From assembly GCA_002633025.1 (NCBI GenBank), contig NMRB01001632.1, forward strand, positions 1 to 64,000: 64,000 bases of DNA, read 5' to 3'. Positions 59,501 through 63,788 of this stretch are shown here, piece after piece; within the stretch, counting starts at the first letter, position 1; every line of letters starts with the position of its first letter. The stretch comes from Notospermus geniculatus. Taxonomy: Eukaryota > Nemertea > Pilidiophora > Heteronemertea > Lineidae. The translations under genes and the position numbers were made by a program. The notes below the pieces were generated by a model. The model ran no database searches, was not told the origin of the DNA, and was given only the letters and a program-made list of their open reading frames with translations.

Positions 59501-61527
59501 ATTTTGTTTACATTTGTATTCAGGATTCACGTCATATTTTTGTAAATTGTTTAAATATTTCAAATAAATTTTCTACTTACTGGCATCGTTTGACTCCCAT
59601 GAAGATTGTTGATTGCTGCCTGTGCTTCGTTGTGTGAACTAAACTTTACAAATGCACAGCCTGAAAAGAAATTGAATTTGAATCTGATTAGGGGACTGTG
59701 AAGTGACCCCTGGTGGAGAAATCTGAAACTAACATCTGAAGTACCCGTGTAGCAAGTTTGATGGGACTGCGGATCCTGCCCAGTGTAAGATAAATGCTGA
59801 CAGCTAAGCACAAGGCCCACGGGCCTCTTGTTTATCAGTTTCAAAGGACAAAAGCTTGGGGAAGTGTAGGTGCCTGTGTGAAGAGGTTCTGTCAGTGGAG
59901 GAAGAAGTCTGACGCATCATCTGACCTGAGATTCTGAGCAGTGGTGGTTCATGAGTCAAGAGGTACCTCAGAGTGGACCAACACGGTCCTGAGGTTCTGA
60001 GCAGTGGTGGTGCACAAGTCAAGAGGTACCTCAGCGTGGAGCAGGTCCCCCAACGCGGTCCTCAGGTTCTGAGCAGTAGTGGTGCATGAGTCAAGAGGTA
60101 CCTCAGCGTGGAGCAAGCAACAAGATTAATGCTCTGACAAATCACGGGGGGAAAAACTGGCGGTTTTATGGTAAGAGGGTAAATATTTATTTTGCACAAC
60201 TTACGACATCCATAAGATGCCAGCACATTTCCCCTCCAGCAGATCTCGGGCCGAGTTTCAACAGTCATTCACAGGAAAGAGAACTCAAACCTCCACCATC
60301 AACGTCCACAACACGGCAAATATTAACACAAGCGACGACTTGCTCCGTCCTGGCTTTGGCGTTAAGAGGTCAGTTAAGGAGAAGCAATATTGACCCAGGG
60401 GACCTGTATTAATGTTATCTTGGTTGTGGAGGGGTGGGCTGATGCTTTCCTCACCATATTAAATGGTAATTACTCAGCCTTTACTTCACCACAGGGCGGA
60501 CAGGGCCAGACCTGTGCCGTAATGTTGGCTGAGTGGTCCTTGGTCCTTACACGACATCAACCAGGATTTGACCAAGCTGTGACTGATAGATGGCGCTCAC
60601 CTTGCAAATTGGCCAATCAGATCAGAGTTCGCGCTCAAACTACTATATGTACGACTCGACAAATAATATGGCACGGCAGAAAAAAATGGCGGATAGGCGG
60701 GCGTTATCTGACAAGGCATCGACCAATCATCATCTTATATCATTTGTAACCAACTGCTGGCTTACAGGACTCGTTCAACTTACATCGAGCGACACGGGTT
60801 AATTAACAAATAAATCATAGCAGATTACGACCAACTTTGGCCACCGACAATAACTAATTCTGTTTCTGTCCAGGGTTATGGTTGCCATGGTGATATATCT
60901 TGATCTAGTAACGACTATAATCGCTAACGGTAATTAGGCCATCACACTGGCAGATAACGCTTCCTTTAGAATCATACAAAACCTCGGCACTTCATAAACA
61001 TGGCAAATTTTGAAGCAGGGTCGACGCGGGCATTATTCCTTCTACAGGGCGTCTCAAAGTCATGAACATCACAACACAACCCACAGCTCTTGGATATTAT
61101 TAGCATACTAGCAACAACCCGTCCTGAATTTGGCCGAGGTTGGAATCAATGCACGGCACGGCTGGAATTGGTGCAACACGGTGTGCGGTAGGGAGAATTT
61201 GGAAAGCAATCGAAAAACACTGTTAAAAAGTAAAATTACTATCAGAACAAAGTATTCTTTGCAAATTAAGCCACCCGTTGCATCAGGATATGGTATCCTC
61301 TATTATTACCATGCCGAATTTCGAGGCAAAACAAAGCTTCTTAGTGTGACTTTATTGAGCCGAGTTCCAGCATTATTATAGATATGCAAATGACTTACCT
61401 TTACTATTTCCGTTCTGGTCGCGTAATATAGTACACTCTTCGATTGTGCCGAAAGGATCAAAAAGACGTCTTACATCATCCTCCGTTTGTTGTTTATTGA
61501 GCATGCCAACAAAAAGCTTCCTGTCCT
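20467..61527 (-). CDS. CELF: CELF3/4/5/6-type RNA-binding protein, spliced gene (5' part outside window)
   Basis: Overall span of the coding exons, transcribed right to left. Joining 61527-61399, 59660-59581, 42197-42054, 28381-28207, 28077-27946, 27649-27581, 24705-24610, 21042-20899 and 20594-20467 gives 1,097 nt: 2 nt completing a split codon, 364 codons and a TAA stop. Every junction has AG/GT borders and compatible phase. The product carries RRM2 (RNP2 LFVGML, RNP1 KGCAFVKF), a Gln/Ala-rich linker and C-terminal RRM3 (RNP2 LFIYHL, RNP1 KCFGFVSF) ending [11 protein letters not shown]. Linker signatures such as [15 protein letters not shown] and [18 protein letters not shown] point to the CELF3-6 branch rather than CELF1/2. 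Family knowledge: CELF proteins bind UGU/GU-rich RNA and control alternative splicing, translation and mRNA decay, often in neurons. RRM1 and the start codon are not found in this window. Confidence 0.96.
20595..20898 (-). other. CELF: CELF intron within RRM3 (304 bp)
   Basis: GT-AG intron splitting RNP1 of RRM3. Most of it is the 119-bp imperfect tandem duplication described separately. Confidence 0.9.
20695..20935. repeat. 119-bp tandem duplication overlapping the RRM3 exon end
   Basis: GGCAGAGAGGATTAAACAGC at 20695 and GGCAGAGAGGGTTCATCAGC at 20814 start two diverged copies that share GAGTGCCCC..AAAGGAGGTA and CCCCAGA.TGGAGT. The alignment continues into CCAAAGCAT..ACTCT, which in the second copy is the 3' end of the RRM3 exon. 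The first copy thus carries a decayed duplicate of the exon border, where the donor GGTGAG reads GGTTAA. Confidence 0.6.
20899..21042 (-). CDS. CELF: CELF exon: N-terminal half of RRM3
   Basis: Exon of 144 nt with phase 1 introns on both sides. It encodes (G)[19 protein letters not shown], then [20 protein letters not shown] and [11 protein letters not shown]2 is LFIYHL. The intron falls inside RNP1 (KCFG|FVSF). Acceptor CTTTCAG (plus-strand CTGAAAG from 21043), donor GTGAGTAG (plus-strand CTACTCAC ending at 20898). The family's [17 protein letters not shown] block is complete. Removing this exon would keep the frame but destroy RRM3. A decayed copy of its 3' end lies about 119 bp further downstream in the same intron. 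Confidence 0.97.
22190..22265 (-). mobile_element. Degenerate tRNA-like SINE head
   Basis: On the minus strand AGCGGGGAAGCTGACATAAT and then GTGGGTTTGGTACCTGG. The B-box-like GGTTTGGTACC (22208-22218) deviates at two positions from GGTTCGANNCC. No clear tail is shared with the other SINEs. Confidence 0.3.
22270..22435. repeat. Minisatellite, 35-bp unit, about 4-5 copies
   Basis: GGGCCACTGTGACCGTACCA then GGCCCCCAGCTATCT repeats at 35-bp spacing, outer units degenerate. In the intron between the linker and RRM3 exons, directly after the tRNA-like SINE head at 22190-22265. Confidence 0.8.
24610..24705 (-). CDS. CELF: CELF exon: linker immediately before RRM3
   Basis: Exon of 96 nt with phase 1 introns on both sides. 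It encodes (A)[19 protein letters not shown], then [12 protein letters not shown]. It joins the preceding AGI to the following GPEGCNLF. Vertebrate CELF3-6 proteins have a related YPAAYG...P.MIPQQQ segment here, so the position and the YPAAY/MIP pattern agree although the centre is divergent. Acceptor TTTTAG (plus-strand CTAAAA at 24706), donor GTAAGTCTC (plus-strand GAGACTTAC ending at 24609). Frame-neutral if skipped. Confidence 0.93.
24706..27580 (-). other. CELF: CELF intron within linker (2.9 kb)
   Basis: No further exon recognised. It holds paired GTTGCTAGGCAACC and TTGCTTAGCAACC motifs (25530-25545, 25725-25740), a G run near 26493, and a short tandem repeat of TTATGATCCAAGGTACGTGA-type units at 26910-26967. 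Confidence 0.85.
27581..27649 (-). CDS. CELF: CELF exon: linker (NGDPLQQAY motif)
   Basis: Exon of 69 nt with phase 1 introns on both sides. It reads (A)[19 protein letters not shown] followed by [18 protein letters not shown] is a near-invariant CELF3-6 motif just before RRM3. Acceptor CTTCCAG (plus-strand CTGGAAG from 27650), donor GTAAGC (plus-strand GCTTAC at 27575-27580). It is the shortest exon found and frame-neutral if skipped. The upstream intron contains tandem GACCTT motifs right at the polypyrimidine tract. Confidence 0.95.
   Translation of the reverse strand, partial: PKPSLMETPYSRPTRVSSSTQG
27946..28077 (-). CDS. CELF: CELF exon: variable linker
   Basis: Exon of 132 nt with phase 1 introns on both sides. 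It encodes (A)[19 protein letters not shown], then [20 protein letters not shown] and PQYP. The PQANGQ...E.YANGI..YP pattern is a CELF3-6 linker feature. Acceptor TTCCAG (plus-strand CTGGAA at 28078), donor GTGAGT (plus-strand ACTCAC at 27940-27945). Its length is a multiple of three, so skipping keeps the frame. Confidence 0.94.
28207..28381 (-). CDS. CELF: CELF exon: Gln/Ala-rich linker
   Basis: Exon of 175 nt, entering in phase 0 and ending in phase 1. It encodes [20 protein letters not shown], then [20 protein letters not shown] and a Val/His/Ser/Thr-rich end ([18 protein letters not shown]). QQQ..LMA..AQ.GGY.NPMAA.AA.Q.Q is the recognisable CELF3-6 linker signature. Acceptor ATATTCCAG (plus-strand CTGGAATAT at 28382). 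Donor GTCTGT (plus-strand ACAGAC at 28201-28206) is a weaker GT site than the others, possibly relevant to alternative splicing. The next intron is only 129 bp. Confidence 0.94.
28781..29012. mobile_element. Foldback element in CELF intron
   Basis: A 232-bp element. Arms start GACAAATCCCAAATT and end AATTTGGGATTTGTC, and continue inward with TCTGCGCACTTCTGCCGAAA against its complement TTTCGGCGGAAGTGCGCAGA, plus GTTGCTATTT pairing. The arms cover about 65-70 bp each with small interruptions. It lies about 400 bp from the linker exon, in the 13.7-kb intron. Confidence 0.75.
29675..29945. repeat. Degenerate minisatellite, about 41-bp unit, 5-6 copies
   Basis: ATGATTTCAGTTCCTCACAC then TGCTAACAGATGGCAGCACA A, with later units truncated (TTGCTGCTGACAGATAGCAG). 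Each unit contains AGATGGCAGCA. In the 13.7-kb CELF intron. Confidence 0.75.
30650..30664. other. Assembly gap (15 N) after a G homopolymer
   Basis: Fifteen N directly after a run of G. Other single N positions are 39087, 41208 (about 30 bp after another G run) and 47510 (at the palindrome). Intron length across these points is therefore uncertain. Confidence 0.99.
33385..33655 (+). mobile_element. SINE of the same family as 53180-53370, degraded
   Basis: A near-consensus B box GGTTCAATTCC lies at 33396-33406. The body segment AAATGAGCTGCTCCTTGAGT then TCCCAAGAAAGGTTCTGGAG aligns with AGAATGAGCTGCGCCTTGAG in the copy at 53297 onward. About 100 bp between head and tail is divergent. Confidence 0.5.
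35765..36540. repeat. Minisatellite, 74-78 bp unit, 10 copies
   Basis: TCTGCTACCATGTCACC recurs at 35792, 35870, 35946, 36023, 36100, 36174, 36248, 36322, 36396 and 36470. Spacing is 76-78 bp for the first four intervals and exactly 74 bp for the last five, showing two subarrays. Units also share CACCACCACGGCCTTG. An open frame of 107 codons crosses it but reflects the repeat, not a gene. Confidence 0.9.
36781..37035. repeat. Minisatellite, 35-bp unit, 7 full copies
   Basis: GGCTGGGATTGGTCAGCCAT then TGAGTTTGGTACGTG repeats at 36781, 36816, 36851, 36886, 36921, 36956 and 36991, with a decayed eighth at 37026. Each unit contains GGATTGG (a CCAAT box on the minus strand) next to GGTCAGCC. It begins about 240 bp after the preceding minisatellite. 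Confidence 0.9.
37789..37896. mobile_element. Foldback element with 30-bp inverted ends
   Basis: Left end GTATTCTAGAAGCTTCCTTA then ACTCTAAGGT. The right end on the minus strand is GTATTCTGGAAGCCTCCTTA then ACTCTAAGGT. Total 108 bp. Its right arm contains position 37888, exactly where the 1.2-kb duplicated block (37888-39086 and 39088-40289) begins. Confidence 0.7.
37888..39086. repeat. 1.2-kb duplicated block, copy 1
   Basis: 1,199 bp, repeated at 39088-40289 after a single N at 39087. I count about ten substitutions, a 4-bp insertion (GATC) and a 1-bp deletion in copy 2, nearly all in the first two-thirds. About 99% identity, the N junction and the clean tandem arrangement suggest two haplotypes assembled side by side. 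No gene content is recognised. Confidence 0.9.
39088..40289. repeat. 1.2-kb duplicated block, copy 2
   Basis: 1,202 bp; the 3-bp length difference from copy 1 is fully explained by +4 and -1 indels. It continues into unique sequence (GGACAGCCCGC) after the point where copy 1 runs into N. Copy 1 has the natural left flank and copy 2 the natural right flank, as expected if two allelic contigs were abutted. Confidence 0.9.
42054..42197 (-). CDS. CELF: CELF exon: end of RRM2 and start of linker
   Basis: Exon of 144 nt (48 codons), flanked by phase 0 introns on both sides. It encodes [20 protein letters not shown], then [20 protein letters not shown] and [25 protein letters not shown] is one of the most conserved CELF stretches (last strand of RRM2). 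The following MAGPLG...NAYGAYAQ resembles the start of the CELF3-6 linker. Acceptor TTTCAG (plus-strand CTGAAA at 42198), donor GTGAGTCG (plus-strand CGACTCAC ending at 42053). Both neighbouring introns are very long (17.4 kb before it, 13.7 kb after it in transcript order). Being symmetric, it could be skipped without a frameshift, although that would remove part of RRM2. Confidence 0.96.
42490..42770. repeat. Degenerate minisatellite of AACACTAACAC/TGGGAGT units
   Basis: Irregular repetition of ACACTAACACCAACA-type stretches followed by TGGGAGT or GGGGAGT and CCTCTGGCA. Unit length is about 55-60 bp with internal 6-bp ACTAAC/ACCAAC reiteration. It starts about 290 bp upstream (in transcript sense) of the exon at 42054-42197. 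Confidence 0.75.
43321..43535. repeat. Minisatellite, 26-bp unit, 8 copies
   Basis: GCTATTAGCATGAGTTAGGC then AGATTT, starting 43321, 43347, 43373, 43399, 43425, 43451, 43477 and 43503, exact 26-bp spacing, with a truncated ninth at 43529. Only a few substitutions between units (AGATT/ACATT), so it is young or homogenised. Confidence 0.9.
44611..44739. repeat. Tandem repeat, 43-bp unit, 3 copies
   Basis: AACCCAGCCATATCTGCTGA then GAAAGAAGTGTCTAGACCCT and GGA, three nearly identical copies starting at 44611, 44654 and 44697. A (GT)n-G homopolymer tract lies just before it (44521-44546). Confidence 0.9.
45560..45695. repeat. Degenerate tandem repeat, about 57-bp unit
   Basis: CAGAGCCTAGTTACACAGGA then CAATCTCTGAGCAACTCTCA and GTTCAAC, followed by a diverged second unit (GAGCCTAGTTACTCAATAAA) and the start of a third (GGCCCTAGCTACACAGGAC). 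Confidence 0.6.
47136..47184. mobile_element. Short or degraded member of the same foldback family
   Basis: CCCTCCCATCCCAGGG then, after a short AAGAGC-containing middle, GCTCTGCTGTGGGAGGAT. The right end matches the CTGCTGTGGGAGGAT-type terminus of the 2191-2284 element, and the two ends pair imperfectly. Similarity is limited to about 45 bp. Confidence 0.4.
47435..47509 (+). mobile_element. SINE fragment related to the copy at 51010-51197
   Basis: CTTCAGCTCAGGGGTAGAAC resembles a tRNA A-box region, and AAGTAAAAGACCCCATGCAA then GTGAGG matches the tail of the SINE near 51023-51050 (on its minus strand). The copy is cut by the N at 47510. Confidence 0.5.
47511..47611. repeat. Perfect 41-bp-arm palindrome next to an N
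   Basis: 47511-47551 is the exact reverse complement of 47571-47611, with a 19-nt loop (47552-47570). The arms are built from CTAAGACCTAAGA/TTATAGGTCTTAG-type short repeats. An ambiguous base N sits at 47510, directly at the edge. This could be a young foldback repeat or a read-through artefact at a contig end. Confidence 0.75.
48845..48900. repeat. Short tandem repeat, about 22-bp unit, 3 copies
   Basis: GGGGTTCCAAAGGAGTCTTTA repeated, the last unit merging into CCAAAGTACGGAGACAAAGTACGGAG. Short array in the 17.4-kb CELF intron. Confidence 0.8.
49450..49640. repeat. Minisatellite, 22-bp core unit
   Basis: ACTGGCATGGTCGTAGTGGC then GG repeats about four times near 49530-49620 and decays outward on both sides (GGTGGACTGCCGTGGTCTTG-type units). 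Open frames across it on both strands are repeat artefacts. Confidence 0.8.
51010..51197 (-). mobile_element. tRNA-derived SINE
   Basis: On the minus strand a tRNA-like head (GAGTGGTTTCATGG... CTGATAAGCGGCAGGTCCTG) contains a perfect RNA polymerase III B box GGTTCGAATCC (51144-51154). A body and tail follow, including AAATAAAAGACCCCAT and AAGTGAGG. The tail is shared with 47482-47509. In the long CELF intron. Confidence 0.65.
52790..52990. promoter_or_regulatory. Candidate conserved non-coding element
   Basis: A repeat-free, moderately GC stretch in the long intron with GGTCACGTGACC (E-box palindrome at about 52850-52861) and TTTAATTACTGACAGCTAAT and ATTAATTACA homeodomain-like motifs. The mixture of several motif types in non-repetitive DNA is enhancer-like. 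Conservation cannot be tested here. Confidence 0.25.
53180..53370 (+). mobile_element. tRNA-derived SINE
   Basis: tRNA-like head GCATGGTGGCACAGTAATAA then GAGCTTCTGAC, with a perfect B box GGTTCGACACC at 53231-53241. The body CAGAATGAGCTGCGCCTTGA then GTTCCCGAGAAA is shared with 33590-33650, which establishes it as a dispersed family. Confidence 0.65.
53930..54130 (+). mobile_element. tRNA-derived SINE, second family
   Basis: tRNA-like head CAGAGTGGTGCAGTGGACAC followed by a perfect B box GGTTCGATCC (53980-53989). Downstream is a body with CCGGGTACTCTGGTTTTCTC, a type of core seen in several invertebrate tRNA-SINEs (recalled, not searched). The body differs from the 53180 family only 560 bp away. 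Confidence 0.6.
54865..55085. repeat. CRE-like minisatellite, 30-36 bp unit
   Basis: About seven degenerate units of ATGACTCGTGACGTCATCAC then CACGGTCA, alternating with a variant in which GTGACGTCATC is replaced by TACCCGACATCATC. The GTGACGTCATCAC units include a perfect TGACGTCA. Confidence 0.8.
57084..57254. repeat. Minisatellite, 19-bp unit, 9 copies
   Basis: Nine consecutive units of GACGTCATGATGCAACCAC or close variants, exact 19-bp spacing. Every unit contains a (G/A)CGTCATGATGCAA core, resembling a CRE half-site next to an ATGATGCAA bZIP/C-EBP-like motif. Located 150 bp from the foldback element at 57405-57604. Confidence 0.85.
57405..57604. mobile_element. Foldback element carrying CRE-like sites
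   Basis: A 200-bp element with inverted ends: TATAGAGGCCTTGCAAATGA then CGTCAC on the left; read from the right on the minus strand, TATAGAGGCCTTGCAATGAC then GTCATC. Pairing extends through CGGCCATGCTGxGGG, about 45 bp in all. Each arm carries a TGACGTCA or TGACGTCAC-type site. In the 17.4-kb CELF intron. Confidence 0.7.
59581..59660 (-). CDS. CELF: CELF exon: C-terminal half of RRM2
   Basis: Exon of 80 nt. The acceptor is TTTTCAG (plus-strand CTGAAAA from 59661) and the donor GTAAGTAG (plus-strand CTACTTAC ending at 59580). It reads (G)[18 protein letters not shown] followed by LHGSQTMP, i.e. RNP1 (KGCAFVKF, the K and the first base of G coming from the upstream exon), helix 2 and the end of RRM2. 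It ends at a codon boundary (phase 0). CELF proteins typically have [23 protein letters not shown] here, which continues exactly into the next exon. Confidence 0.96.
59700..59832 (-). repeat. AACAAGAGGCCC-type repeat, minus-strand copy in CELF intron
   Basis: Begins at 59832 on the minus strand with AACAAGAGGCCCGTGGGCCT and continues leftward, including GGATCCGCAGTCCCATCAAA then CTTGCTACACGGGTA. It lies within 40 bp of the RRM2 exon at 59660, at the 3' end of the preceding intron. Confidence 0.45.
59927..60115. repeat. Tandem repeat, about 60-66 bp unit, 3 copies
   Basis: TTCTGAGCAGTGGTGGTGCA then AGTCAAGAGGTACCTCAG and GTGGA.CA, three units with small length differences. Located in the same intron end as the AACAAGAGGCCC repeat, near the second RRM2 exon. 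Confidence 0.75.
61399..61527 (-). CDS. CELF: CELF exon: N-terminal half of RRM2
   Basis: Exon of 129 nt. It follows a pyrimidine-rich tract and CAG acceptor (plus-strand CTG at 61528-61530) and ends at a GTAAGT donor (plus-strand ACTTAC at 61393-61398). The first 2 nt complete a codon from an upstream exon outside the window, followed by [20 protein letters not shown] and then [20 protein letters not shown] and SK. This is beta1 to beta2/beta3 of RRM2, with RNP2 = LFVGML. The exon ends in phase 1 (first base of Gly in SKG). The match to CELF RRM2 (KLFVGML.KQQ...VR..F.PFGTI.ECT.LR) is strong. Confidence 0.96.
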
Positions 61528-61547
61528 CTGGAAAGAGAAAAACAAAG

Positions 61548-61735
61548 AATTTATTAGTGAGGCTAAATTCAGGGCGGTAGGGGCATCATTTGAATATTAT
61601 GTAAATGACATGCTAAAATGTAGCACGAGAACTTCCTGACGTCTATGAACAGAAAATCAGATATCTTATTAGTGGTGCTAAATTCCAGGCAGTAGGGGAC
61701 ATCATTTGCATAAATTATGCTAAAATGTGTCATCA
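61548..61735. repeat. Direct repeat, about 70-bp units 115 bp apart
   Basis: TTATTAGTGAGGCTAAATTC then AGGGCGGTAGGGGCATCATT TG (61551 onward) recurs as TTATTAGTGGTGCTAAATTC then CAGGCAGTAGGGGACATCAT TTG (61666 onward), both followed by ATGCTAAAATGT. It lies just upstream of the acceptor of the first RRM2 exon. Confidence 0.7.
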
Positions 61736-62281
61736 GTTAGCATATGAATAGTCGACTTGTCCAATGAGATAAATGAAGTGTCAAACTGAGTTGTTGTCAC
61801 TCCTCAGGTTATGAGTGACTCATTTTCCTAATGCTAAGGAGGGCGACACCTATTGGGGATCCTGTTTCCACCGACTCACGAGAGACAAGGCCCGGGATTG
61901 ACCCACATAACGGGTTAAAATATCAAAAGACAATAAATAAAAGTCTAAAAAATTTGTAAATATATCCATTACTGTGATGAAATAAAGGCAATCAAGAATC
62001 GTATTCATTTTCGCCACATTTTCTATATTTCATTAACCGCCATCAATTAGGCGTAAGTTATGAGACATAAGTGGTCGATTTCACTTAATCCAGTTATGGT
62101 CACATGTTGGCAGGGTTTGTTAACTCTTCAAGTTGGACGGACAGTTCTGGAAAACACACACAATCAAGAGATCAGTCAAGGTATAATCTGGTACTGTACA
62201 TAACTGAAAGCGATTCTGTGTTTATACATGCAATCCCACCCTTACCGGTATTGCGTGTGTGCCAAACATTTACGTCATGAG

Positions 62282-62386
62282 TGACGTCACTAGTGACGTC
62301 ATGATGGACTGTGACGTAGAGCGCAGCAGTGACGTCACCCTACTGCGTCATGATGCATTATGACGTACAGCGCAGCAGTGACGTCA
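62282..62386. promoter_or_regulatory. Cluster of four perfect CRE palindromes
   Basis: TGACGTCA occurs at 62282-62289, 62294-62301, 62330-62337 and 62379-62386, with additional TGACGTA and TACGTCA half-sites between. The last two lie in a roughly 49-bp imperfect tandem duplication (GCGCAGCAGTGACGTCACCC). TGACGTCA is the consensus for CREB/ATF bZIP factors; occupancy is not known. Confidence 0.55.
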
Positions 62387-62841
62387 CCCTACTGCTTCTG
62401 TGTGACTGAACATCAAGCAAACCCATACTACATGTAAATGGTCAGGCAATGAGATGGTTAAACGAGCGTGTATCCATCCCGTGGCCCACTGAGGTCTAAT
62501 CATTGGTTGATATCCTCACCAGCGGCACACGTCAAGATAACGGTAACCAGAGATTTATCATTGGCTGACGCTGAGTCATAATATGCAAATGAAGCGAAGA
62601 AGATTCATGCGGTTAATCGTGTGAATACGGAGCGTCTTCAAGATGTGGAGGCAAGAATTAGCATCATTGGGATCACTTGAGGTTTCTCAACAAGAGATAT
62701 AATGTGATTACTCGCTTTATCAAGTTGTATTTCAACTTTTTCTCTCTCATGTTGTTCTTTTCTTGTTTAACACTTTATTTATTAAAAGTACAACTGAATC
62801 TCCCAATGGTGGACCATTTTGGACCGGAAGATGTCGTTCTT

Positions 62842-63038
62842 AATGGGAGATTTTACTGCCGTTAGAGGGCGCCACCAGTCAGCAGTCCTAGAACGTCATG
62901 GAATTCGACGTCACAGAGAAGAAGTGCACACCACGACGTCATCCATAATGCTGTGGATTACTTTTATGATGACGTCAAATTTTTGTGACGTTCTCGGACC
63001 ACTAACAGGCGGCCTCTAGCGGCAGTAAATCTCCCATT
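62842..63038. mobile_element. Long foldback element with CRE-like sites
   Basis: A 197-bp element. Left arm AATGGGAGATTTTACTGCCG then TTAGAGGGCGCC; right arm on the minus strand AATGGGAGATTTACTGCCGC then TAGAGGCCGCC. The pairing continues inward (GTCCTAGAACGTCA with TGACGTTCTCGGAC), so nearly the whole element can fold. The centre contains GACGTCA and ATGACGTCA motifs. Confidence 0.7.
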
Positions 63039-63196
63039 GAGAGGTGTCCTGATAGGCGGTAAAGTGAATAGATGTGACCAATTCTCAACTGCTTGGTGGG
63101 GAGATGTCCTCCTGGCAGAGGTGTCCGCTCAATGGAGGCTGCACTGCAACTATTTTATAACCTTCAAGTTTAAATGTGAGAAAACCATGGGAACCA

Positions 63197-63252
63197 CTAA
63201 TTAACCATCTCTTTCATCTATTAATTACCTAACTAAATGGATTAATTAACCA
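63197..63252. promoter_or_regulatory. Cluster of TAATTA homeodomain-type motifs
   Basis: CTAATTAACC, TATTAATTACC and GATTAATTAACC occur within 56 bp. TAATTA is the core bound by many homeodomain proteins. Such sites arise easily in AT-rich DNA, so this is only a candidate. Confidence 0.3.
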
Positions 63253-63703
63253 AACCCGAGGTGATAATCGCAACACTGACAATTTGGACCAAATTGATTT
63301 CATCTTTAAGAAAGTAGCCTGCACCAAACCATTGCAGTGATAAAACCTTTTCCATTACCACACCAGGCGCCAGGTAAGAAGTCAATGATTTTGTTGAAAA
63401 CTGTGCTAATTGGCCAGCTCTGTTCATATGCAAATCAGGCGTGGGTTTATAGTGACAGGAAACTGTATTGTGAGACCTGTCACCAGGGCGAGCCCAGTCA
63501 ATCATCACCGTGATTATATATTGATAATTGATAATCAATAGCCAATAACATGCGAGAGACTGTGAATGTCTCGGCGGGTTGGGTTGGCTGGCGGCGCCGT
63601 CAGTGCTGTGTGGTATATGTCACTCAGATTGTGCATACTATACGTGTGTTTCGACCATTAATGTACTGACTTGGCATCCTCCAGAGAACTTGTGAAGGAG
63701 ACC

Positions 63704-63788
63704 ATTCTCCCACAGCAGGGTTTGGCCTCGCTCCTCTTCATACACTCGCTGACTTGAGAAGCGAGGTAAAACCCTGCTGTAGGAGAAT
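63704..63788. mobile_element. Foldback MITE, second family member
   Basis: An 85-bp element with termini ATTCTCCCACAGCAGGGTTT and AAAACCCTGCTGTAGGAGAAT. It shares the internal CCTCGCTCCTCTTCAT.CACTCGC block with the element at 2191-2284. No clear target duplication is visible (left GGAGACC, right GAATGAA). It is in CELF intron sequence upstream of the RRM2 exons. Confidence 0.65.

Larger units (their letters stand above)
42198..59580 (-). other. CELF: CELF intron, 17.4 kb, repeat-rich
   Basis: No coding exon recognised. Open frames up to 146 codons (48722-49162) have no familiar domain. It holds SINEs, minisatellites, CRE-bearing repeats and a possibly conserved non-coding stretch at 52790-52990 with two TTAATTAC motifs and GTCACGTGAC. 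A run of AGGTCA/TGACCTTGACC half-sites occurs at 58240-58450. Confidence 0.8.
59661..61398 (-). other. CELF: CELF intron within RRM2 (1.7 kb)
   Basis: GT-AG intron splitting RNP1 of RRM2 at SKG. It contains the minus-strand AACAAGAGGCCC repeat, the 3-copy tandem repeat at 59927-60115, and a GTTGCCATGGTGA motif at 60881. No exon recognised. Confidence 0.85.
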
